Below are positions 1 to 4,661 of a DNA stretch of 10,737 nt, in pieces (position 1 is the stretch's first letter; each line of letters opens with the position of its first letter). The position numbers and the translations under genes are program-made. The notes below the pieces were generated by a model. That model was not told the DNA's origin and ran no database searches. It saw only the letters and a list, made by a program, of their open reading frames with translations. This DNA is from a bacterium (GTDB lineage: Bacteria > Hydrothermota > UBA3072 > B12-G15), in the NCBI GenBank assembly GCA_003646055.1, contig QNDZ01000043.1:1-10737 (forward strand), read 5' to 3'.

Positions 1-380
1 TAAACTATAATCTTTATGATGTCACCTTCAACATTGCCTTCCTTCATTTAGGTCCAAAATACAGGGGAGAATCAAGGCTCAGGCTTCCAACCACCTGGAG
101 GGCTGGTGCTGGATACATCTACAGGGGAAACCCTGTTGAATTTATGCTGGGTGTGGATTTTGTGAAACCCCTTTACAATGTTACAGAGGTATATACAGGT
201 TTTGAAGTGAAATATCAGTTTTTCAGTATAAGGGGTGGTAAAAAATACAGGGATTTGATTGAGAGATATTCAGCTGGGCTGGGTTTTGATTATAAAAATT
301 TTACTGTTGATTATTCAGTTAGTTCCATGTATAATAGTCTTGGTTTGCTTAACACACTAACTGTAAACTGGAGATTTTAA
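1..380 (+). CDS. C-terminal part of a probable outer-membrane beta-barrel protein (5' truncated)
   Basis: The reading frame is open from base 3 to the TAA at 378-380 (125 residues) and continues upstream beyond the window, so the internal ATG at 144 is not its start. The protein shows alternating hydrophobic and polar residues with many Tyr, Phe and Gly in short strands separated by Gly/Asn turns. It ends in a strand finishing W-R-F. A terminal aromatic residue closing a beta strand is the usual signal by which the BAM machinery recognises outer-membrane barrels. Repeated stretches such as AGAGYIYRG and [11 protein letters not shown] suggest PorV/PorQ-like or generic barrel hairpins, but I cannot name the family from this fragment. 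It ends 2 bases before accA, so the two are probably co-transcribed. The barrel assignment is an inference from pattern; truncation at the window edge is certain. Confidence 0.6.
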   Translation, partial: NYNLYDVTFNIAFLHLGPKYRGESRLRLPTTWRAGAGYIYRGNPVEFMLGVDFVKPLYNVTEVYTGFEVKYQFFSIRGGKKYRDLIERYSAGLGFDYKNFTVDYSVSSMYNSLGLLNTLTVNWRF

Positions 381-382
381 GG

Positions 383-1339
383 ATGGCAACATACCTTGAC
401 TTTGAGAAACCCATAGAGGAACTGGAAAAGAAGATAGAAGAGTTGAAAAACCTCTCAGAGACAGAGGGGATTTCACTTGAGGATGAGATAAAGCCACTTG
501 AAAAGAAACTGAATGACCTGAGGAAGAAGATATTTTCTTCCCTTACACCATGGCAGAAGGTACAACTTGCACGACATCCAGATAGACCGTACACCCTTGA
601 CTATATAAATCTTATTTTCAATGACTGGGTGGAACTGCATGGTGATAGATTATTTGCCGATGACTCAGCGATTGTGTCAGGTTTTGCCACACTTGAAGGA
701 ATTCCATTCACAATAGTGGGTCACCAGAAAGGTAGGACAGTGGAGGAGAAGATAAAGAGGAATTTTGGTATGCCACACCCTGAGGGATACAGAAAGGCAT
801 TGAGGGTGATGAAAACAGGTGCAAAGTTTGGAAGGCCCATAATTGCCTTCATAGATACCCCTGGTGCCTTTCCTGGCATAGGTGCAGAGGAGAGAGGCCA
901 GGCAATGGCCATTGCTGTGAATATCAAAGAGATGGCAGTTCTCCCTGTGCCAATCATAGTTATAGTAACCGGTGAGGGAGGGAGTGGTGGAGCACTTGCA
1001 ATTGGTGTTGGGGATAGGGTTTATATGCAGGAGAATGCCATGTATTCAGTGATTTCACCAGAAGGATGTGCTTCCATCCTATGGAGAGACCAGAAGTACA
1101 AGGATAAGGCAGCAGAATCTTTAAAAATAACAGCAAAGGACCTCTTGAAAATGGGTGTGATTGATGGTATAATACCAGAACCTCCAGGTGGTGCCCACAG
1201 AGACCCTGAGGGTGCAGCAAAGATATTGAAGAAGACAATATTGAATACTTACAGGGAACTTTCAAAGATAAAAGGAGATGAATTGATAATCAAAAGGATA
1301 GAGAAATTTGGGGAAATGGGATTCTTTAAGGAGGTATAG
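383..1339 (+). CDS. accA: Acetyl-CoA carboxylase carboxyltransferase subunit alpha
   Basis: AccA pairs with AccD to transfer the carboxyl group from biotin on AccB to acetyl-CoA, giving malonyl-CoA, the first committed step of fatty acid synthesis, in the cytoplasm. The product is 318 residues, about the usual length of the family (E. coli about 319). It has the typical charged helical N-terminus (1-52), then the crotonase-like carboxyltransferase core: GHQKGR at 113-118, DTPGAFPG at 158-165, [10 protein letters not shown] at 197-206 (oxyanion/CoA region) and [10 protein letters not shown] at 225-234. The ATG at 383 has a GGAG at 370-373 nine bases upstream, and the start gives the expected [11 protein letters not shown]-terminus. 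AccD is not adjacent, although it often neighbours accA in other bacteria. The stop overlaps the next gene's start by one base (TAGTG), implying translational coupling. The identification is secure. Confidence 0.97.
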   Translation: MATYLDFEKPIEELEKKIEELKNLSETEGISLEDEIKPLEKKLNDLRKKIFSSLTPWQKVQLARHPDRPYTLDYINLIFNDWVELHGDRLFADDSAIVSGFATLEGIPFTIVGHQKGRTVEEKIKRNFGMPHPEGYRKALRVMKTGAKFGRPIIAFIDTPGAFPGIGAEERGQAMAIAVNIKEMAVLPVPIIVIVTGEGGSGGALAIGVGDRVYMQENAMYSVISPEGCASILWRDQKYKDKAAESLKITAKDLLKMGVIDGIIPEPPGGAHRDPEGAAKILKKTILNTYRELSKIKGDELIIKRIEKFGEMGFFKEV

Positions 1340-1950
1340 TGCCTTTATCAGGAAATCTTGAGGATTTTGAGATAACGGATGTTTTACAGGTAATACACCT
1401 TTCAAACAAGGACGGTGTTCTTCATATAAAAGGTGAAAAGGGTGAAGCCCTGATGTACTTCAAGGGTGGTCTTCTACTTCATGCAGAGGCACAGGGTTCA
1501 GAGGGTATGAGTGCAGTCCAGAAGATATTGATTTACAGGAAGGGGACCTTCGAATTTAGACCTGGTGAGGTGGTGAACAAGACATCCATCCAGATGCCCA
1601 TTCAGAATGTTATACTGGAGGCAGCGAGGCAGATTGATGAATGGAAGCAAATGGAGAAGGTTATACCCTCTGTGAATGTGATTGTTAATTTTGTAGAAGA
1701 ACCAGAGATGAGCAACATTGAATTGTCAGCAGATGAATGGAAGATCCTCACCACGGTTGATGGTAAAAAGAGTCTTAAGGAGATTGCAAAGGAACTTGGG
1801 CTTGAAGAATTCCTTGTTGCAAAAACCCTTTACGGCTTAATATCCTCAGGTTTGCTCAAGGTGATTGGTGAAAAGGAAGAAGAACATAAAGAGGAAGAAG
1901 AGAAGGAAAAAAATAAAAGAAGAGGCGGAGGATTTTTCAGAAGAAGATAG
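1339..1950 (+). CDS. DUF4388 protein with C-terminal winged-helix-like domain
   Basis: Residues 2-105 match the DUF4388 (PatA N-terminal-like) pattern: SGNLEDFEITDVLQVIHLS, then a GVLHIKG strand and the YFKGGLLLHAE hairpin, ending with GTFEFRPGE. Residues 127-176 (LSADEWKILTTVDGKKSLKEIA to LYGLISSGLLKV) form the winged-helix-like module that often follows DUF4388. The family occurs in response-regulator and gliding/motility-type signalling proteins, and its biochemical role is not well defined. Residues 177-203 are a low-complexity tail, first Glu/Lys-rich and then basic (RRGGGFFRRR). The start is GTG at 1339, one base into the accA stop, with AAGGAGG at 1328-1334 four bases upstream. No receiver domain is fused here. 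The position between accA and the pilus cluster suggests, without proof, a regulatory or polarity role. The domain call is firm and the function open. Confidence 0.85.
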   Translation: MPLSGNLEDFEITDVLQVIHLSNKDGVLHIKGEKGEALMYFKGGLLLHAEAQGSEGMSAVQKILIYRKGTFEFRPGEVVNKTSIQMPIQNVILEAARQIDEWKQMEKVIPSVNVIVNFVEEPEMSNIELSADEWKILTTVDGKKSLKEIAKELGLEEFLVAKTLYGLISSGLLKVIGEKEEEHKEEEEKEKNKRRGGGFFRRR

Positions 1951-2003
1951 TGTATGTAATCCCTTTCAACCCTCATGGAGTATTTACACAGTTCTTTATT
2001 CCT

Positions 2004-2018
2004 GATATTTGTAATATC
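2004..2018. repeat. Short inverted repeat upstream of the pilus promoter
   Basis: GATATT (2004-2009) and AATATC (2013-2018) are perfect inverted 6-base arms around a 3-base spacer. The centre lies about 57 bases before the predicted transcription start of the pilin cluster. A related perfect palindrome, AGATATCT, follows at 2035-2042, about three helical turns downstream. This could be a binding site for a dimeric regulator. Arms this short also arise by chance in AT-rich DNA, and enhancer-binding-protein sites usually lie further upstream. Confidence 0.3.
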
Positions 2019-2041
2019 TTGAAATTCAATAAAAAGATATC

Positions 2042-2057
2042 TGGAACACTTATTGCA
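2042..2057 (+). promoter_or_regulatory. Candidate sigma-54 (-24/-12) promoter of the pilin cluster
   Basis: The sequence TGGAAC-N5-TTGCA matches the sigma-54 consensus TGGCAC-N5-TTGCA with one mismatch. The GG (2043-2044) and GC (2055-2056) are separated by the required 10 bases. The predicted start is near 2068, giving a leader of about 12 bases that still holds the full GGAGGTGA (2069-2076) before the ATG at 2080. Sigma-54 promoters are well known at type IV pilin genes (PilR-activated pilA in Pseudomonas, for example), so the position is biologically sensible. No convincing sigma-70 -35/-10 pair was seen in the same 129-base gap. Transcription from such a promoter would need an NtrC/PilR-type activator, which is not in the window. 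Confidence 0.6.
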
Positions 2058-2079
2058 GATAATAAAATGGAGGTGAGAT

Positions 2080-2517
2080 ATGAGAAAGGGCTTTACACTT
2101 ATTGAGTTGATGGTTGTGGTTGTTGTTATTGGTGTTATAACGGCACTCAGTATATATGGTTTTACGCATTTTTTACCAAACTATACCTTTCAACAGTGTC
2201 TTGGTGGTTTTACCCGTTTTTACTATAGAGAGGTGCACAGATTCATGGGTTCGGATACTGACCAATGGATTTTTGAGATTGACCCCGGAAGGGATGAGTG
2301 TTATAGTGATTCCTTAAATGCCCCTGTTTACAGGGACACTTTTAGATTTTCGGATTATGGGGTTGATGTCCAGAGTACAGGCTCTGTTTTTATAAGGGTC
2401 AACAAGGATGGGAGTGTAGTTGCCCCTGATTCCTTCACGGTGGTTAAAAGTGCTAATGGTAAGACCTTCTCCAGAACTATAACAATAAATAAGTTAGGGG
2501 AGGTGAGTATAAAATGA
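2080..2517 (+). CDS. Type IV minor pilin / pseudopilin, FimU-FimT/GspH-like
   Basis: This is a 145-residue prepilin with a very short leader (MRKG) and a class III prepilin-peptidase site after Gly4, giving mature FTLIELMVVV with Glu at mature position 5. The hydrophobic helix spans about residues 5-30. The C-terminal part (residues 101-145, with a VNKDGSV turn, SFTVV and a closing NKLGEVSI strand) resembles the GspH/FimT beta domain, in which a final strand follows a Gly-containing turn. Cys40 and Cys74 could form a disulfide. In type IV pili and type II secretion this subunit belongs to the minor-pilin complex that primes the filament. It is first in a run of four pilins, and its start has GGAGGTGA at 2069-2076. 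The prepilin call is secure; the subtype rests on the C-terminal pattern and gene order. Confidence 0.85.
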   Translation: MRKGFTLIELMVVVVVIGVITALSIYGFTHFLPNYTFQQCLGGFTRFYYREVHRFMGSDTDQWIFEIDPGRDECYSDSLNAPVYRDTFRFSDYGVDVQSTGSVFIRVNKDGSVVAPDSFTVVKSANGKTFSRTITINKLGEVSIK

Positions 2518-2924
2518 AAAAGGGAATGACGGTTATTGAACTTATGATAACCATGGTTATACTTGCCATTGCATTGAGTGCGTTCTTCGCCTTCTTTATA
2601 ACCAATCAGAGAACCAATGTCAAATTCAATGTCCTTAAGAATCTATATGCTGGTGCTGAAAGTGTTATAGATGATTTTAAAACGGATATCCTTGATAGCC
2701 CGGGAAGTTATGATGCTCTATGGCAGAACACAGCTGATGGTCAGGTTGTGAGGACCGTAAGTGATACGATTGGTAATAGTATTTACACTTACACGGTTAC
2801 CTGTTCTACGAGGGTGGGGAGTAATGCGGCTGACCCTGGTAGTTACATGATTTTCTATGTAAATGGTAGTGGGCCATACAATGTTGGTGTTAAGTTGGAA
2901 TTCTACCTTTCTTACCATCAATAG
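2514..2924 (+). CDS. Type IV minor pilin / pseudopilin, PilV/GspI-like
   Basis: This 136-residue prepilin has the leader MKKG, cleavage before Met (mature MTVIELMITM) and Glu at mature position 5. A hydrophobic helix runs to about residue 29, followed by a beta-rich domain. The ATG overlaps the previous stop (ATGA, 2514-2517), with GGAGGTGA at 2499-2506 seven bases upstream, so translation is coupled. The second place in the cluster and the short globular domain fit the PilV/GspI role: a minor subunit of the tip complex that contacts the PilW/PilX-type partners. The subtype is inferred mainly from order. Met at mature +1 is a known alternative to Phe. Confidence 0.8.
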   Translation: MKKGMTVIELMITMVILAIALSAFFAFFITNQRTNVKFNVLKNLYAGAESVIDDFKTDILDSPGSYDALWQNTADGQVVRTVSDTIGNSIYTYTVTCSTRVGSNAADPGSYMIFYVNGSGPYNVGVKLEFYLSYHQ

Positions 2925-2932
2925 GAGGGTAT

Positions 2933-3505
2933 ATGAGAAAAAAAGGTTTTACCCTTGTTGAAATGATTGTGGTGATAACTGTTTTATCCATTGTTATGAC
3001 GCTTGTTTTTGGGGCCTTTGTTTCCCTCCAGAGGCAGGCAAATTTCCAGATGGAATACTCCCAGATATCCAGCAAACTTTCATTATCCACTGATTTTATT
3101 GAGAAACAAATCAGGATGATTGGGTTTGACCCGAAAGGCTCTGGTGCGTTTGGGATTATCCAGGGTGATAGGCAGGCTATTTATTTTACATATGACATCA
3201 ATGAGGATGGAACTTACAATGATTCTCTATACTCAATAAGACTCCAGAATGATTCGCTTTATTTCTATGAAGGTAAGCAGAAATCATTGATAATTGCAGG
3301 AGTGGATACCTTCAGAGTAACCTATTATGGTGAAAGAGATTCACTATTAGCAACACCTGTTGTAGAGATAGATACAACCACCATGAGTGGTTCAAGGATA
3401 GTGAGGAAGATCAGTTATTACATCGTTTTGCATAAAACCTATATGGGGAAGCCAATAATAGTCAGGACCAACAGCGATGTTATCATAAAAAATATGGGAG
3501 GTTGA
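2933..3505 (+). CDS. Type IV minor pilin / pseudopilin, PilW/GspJ-like
   Basis: This 190-residue prepilin has the leader MRKKG, mature FTLVEMIVVI with Glu5, and a helix to about residue 32 ending in SLQRQANFQMEYSQ. The next part (SKLSLSTDFIEKQIRMIGFDPKG, residues 46-68) is the amphipathic helix and Gly-containing turn characteristic of PilW/GspJ proteins. The beta domain carries Asp-rich strands (VDTFRVTYYGERD, then RKISYYIVLHKT near the C-terminus). An AGGAGGG ribosome-binding site lies a few bases before the ATG. The gene sits third in the series, matching pilW in the classical operon. It is expected to form part of the initiating tip complex in the inner membrane before filament growth. 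Confidence 0.85.
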   Translation: MRKKGFTLVEMIVVITVLSIVMTLVFGAFVSLQRQANFQMEYSQISSKLSLSTDFIEKQIRMIGFDPKGSGAFGIIQGDRQAIYFTYDINEDGTYNDSLYSIRLQNDSLYFYEGKQKSLIIAGVDTFRVTYYGERDSLLATPVVEIDTTTMSGSRIVRKISYYIVLHKTYMGKPIIVRTNSDVIIKNMGG

Positions 3506-3506
3506 T

Positions 3507-4022
3507 ATGGATAAAAAAGGTATATCACTGGTTGTGATGCTTATGATTATACTGGTTATGACATTCCTGATTGTTGCGGTTGTTGGCTTTACACAGACAT
3601 CTGCATTTAAGACCCTTATCCACAACAACAGAAAAAGGGCGTTTGTTGCTTCCGGGGCAGCAGAAGAATTTTATATCTCATGCATACCCAACAATGACCT
3701 TTTGAGGTATTACTTTGGCACAGAATCAGGTTATTCAATCGGTGGGCATAAGGATACTGTTTATGTTGTGGGGCAGGAACGTTTGGTCTATGTTGATACC
3801 CTTCAATCATCAGGAGGTGACCAGTACTTTATCTGGCCTGTTCCCTTCACACATCCCTACCCTTTACCTGGAACAGTTAATGGTATGCAGCAATTCATAT
3901 ATTCGTTCAGTACAACAGGATATGTAGCAAACAGTAGATACAAACGCTCCTTCCAGGTGATAGCAGCATACAGTAAACCCTATGTTGGCACAGCAGGAGC
4001 CTTTGGCCATACAATGTATTAA
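3507..4022 (+). CDS. PilX/GspK-like minor pilin lacking Glu5
   Basis: This 171-residue protein has the leader MDKKG followed by ISLVVMLMIILVMTFLIVAV. Mature position 5 is Val, not Glu. Absence of Glu5 is characteristic of PilX/GspK-type subunits, which cap the filament and need not neutralise a preceding N-terminus. After the helix, RAFVASGAAEEFY (residues 44-56) matches the A-F-x-A-x-x-A-A-E helix seen in PilX proteins. The C-terminal segment (IYSFSTTGYVANSRYKRSFQVIAAYSKP, read in two parts at residues 131-142 and 143-158) resembles the PilX closing strands. GGGAGG at 3496-3501 lies inside the previous gene's end, five bases before the ATG. The gene is fourth in the series, as expected for pilX/gspK. 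Confidence 0.82.
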   Translation: MDKKGISLVVMLMIILVMTFLIVAVVGFTQTSAFKTLIHNNRKRAFVASGAAEEFYISCIPNNDLLRYYFGTESGYSIGGHKDTVYVVGQERLVYVDTLQSSGGDQYFIWPVPFTHPYPLPGTVNGMQQFIYSFSTTGYVANSRYKRSFQVIAAYSKPYVGTAGAFGHTMY

Positions 4023-4032
4023 AAGGAGGTGA
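4023..4032 (+). promoter_or_regulatory. Strong ribosome-binding site that decides the start of the next gene
   Basis: AAGGAGGTGA follows directly after the pilX-like stop (TAA, 4020-4022). It is in frame with the following gene and contains a GTG (4029-4031) that could be mistaken for its start. The GTG lies inside the anti-SD pairing region, whereas the ATG at 4035 sits five bases after GGAGG, so 4035 is the better start. Confidence 0.75.
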
Positions 4033-4034
4033 AC

Positions 4035-4652
4035 ATGTTTATTGTACTTTTAACGTCTTTATATATCAACCCACAATTGGAAAAACCCATCTTTGAGAAA
4101 GTCTATACCCCTGTGGAGGTTGAATTTGTTATTATAACAGAGAAAGATACCCTGAGACAGATTTTGATTAAGGGATCCACCGACCTCACCATGCTTGAGA
4201 TAAGGCCATGGAGAGAGGTTATATCAATGGGTAAGACCGTCACTATAGATGATACCCGTTCAGACACAGTTCCATTGTTTATTTATAGTGAGAGAATGAA
4301 AACCATACCACGGGAGTATATACTTGGATACATCTTCTTTGGTAAACAGTGGGCATTCCTTTCAGCAAAGTTAAAGAAAATTGACAGAAGCACCTACTCT
4401 GGTGTTGGTGGATTGAGAATTATTCTTAACAATCTTATGTATCCAGTTGAGGTTAAAAAAGAAAGTATGGAGATAAAAATAGATGGATACAGAAATGTGA
4501 AGGGTCTTGGTTTAATCCCTGAAAAAGTATATGTTTACAATGGCAAGGACCTAGCCTATACAAGAACGATTGAAAGGGTTTCATATGGATTGGGATTGAG
4601 TAGAAAGTCTATGGAAGACTTTGAAAAGAAAATAAAAATTGATGAATTTTAG
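4035..4652 (+). CDS. Uncharacterised exported protein between pilX-like and pilY1-like genes
   Basis: I do not recognise this 205-residue protein with confidence. It begins with a short uncharged hydrophobic stretch (MFIVLLTSLYINP) that may be a minimal signal peptide. The rest alternates short beta-type strands. The C-terminal third (GLIPEKVYVYNGKDLAY, then TRTIERVSYGLGL and a final F-rich helix) faintly recalls LolA/DUF4292-like periplasmic folds, where a 'P-x-x-i' strand precedes closing strands. That resemblance is weak. The in-frame TAA at 4020-4022 excludes a longer N-terminus. The gene lies 12 bases after the pilX-like gene and 9 bases before the pilY1-like gene, where classical minor-pilin operons have none, so a role in tip-complex assembly, or as a periplasmic partner of PilY1, is inferred from context only. 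Confidence 0.7.
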   Translation: MFIVLLTSLYINPQLEKPIFEKVYTPVEVEFVIITEKDTLRQILIKGSTDLTMLEIRPWREVISMGKTVTIDDTRSDTVPLFIYSERMKTIPREYILGYIFFGKQWAFLSAKLKKIDRSTYSGVGGLRIILNNLMYPVEVKKESMEIKIDGYRNVKGLGLIPEKVYVYNGKDLAYTRTIERVSYGLGLSRKSMEDFEKKIKIDEF

Positions 4653-4661
4653 GAGGTTGTT

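Noticed and set aside
960..1265. 101-codon open frame on the minus strand
   Set aside because: It is antisense to the conserved core of accA, with a composition typical of a shadow frame.
1907..1913. A run of seven A in the DUF4388 tail as a possible programmed frameshift site
   Set aside because: A -1 shift meets TAA at 1914-1916 at once and gives no fusion product; the normal frame encodes a plausible tail.
1951..2000. Terminator for the accA-DUF4388 unit
   Set aside because: No stem-loop followed by a T-run can be formed in this stretch.
1950..2105. A 51-codon open frame starting with GTG in a TAGTG overlap after the DUF4388 gene
   Set aside because: The nearest GGAGG is 18 bases before the GTG, the frame overlaps the first pilin by 26 bases, and it spans the sigma-54 promoter. 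I recognise no family in VYVIPFNPHGVFTQ. It is more likely non-coding leader DNA, although conservation in relatives would reopen it.
4029..4034. GTG at 4029 as the start of the gene after pilX
   Set aside because: It lies within the AAGGAGGTGA ribosome-binding site; the ATG at 4035 has proper spacing.
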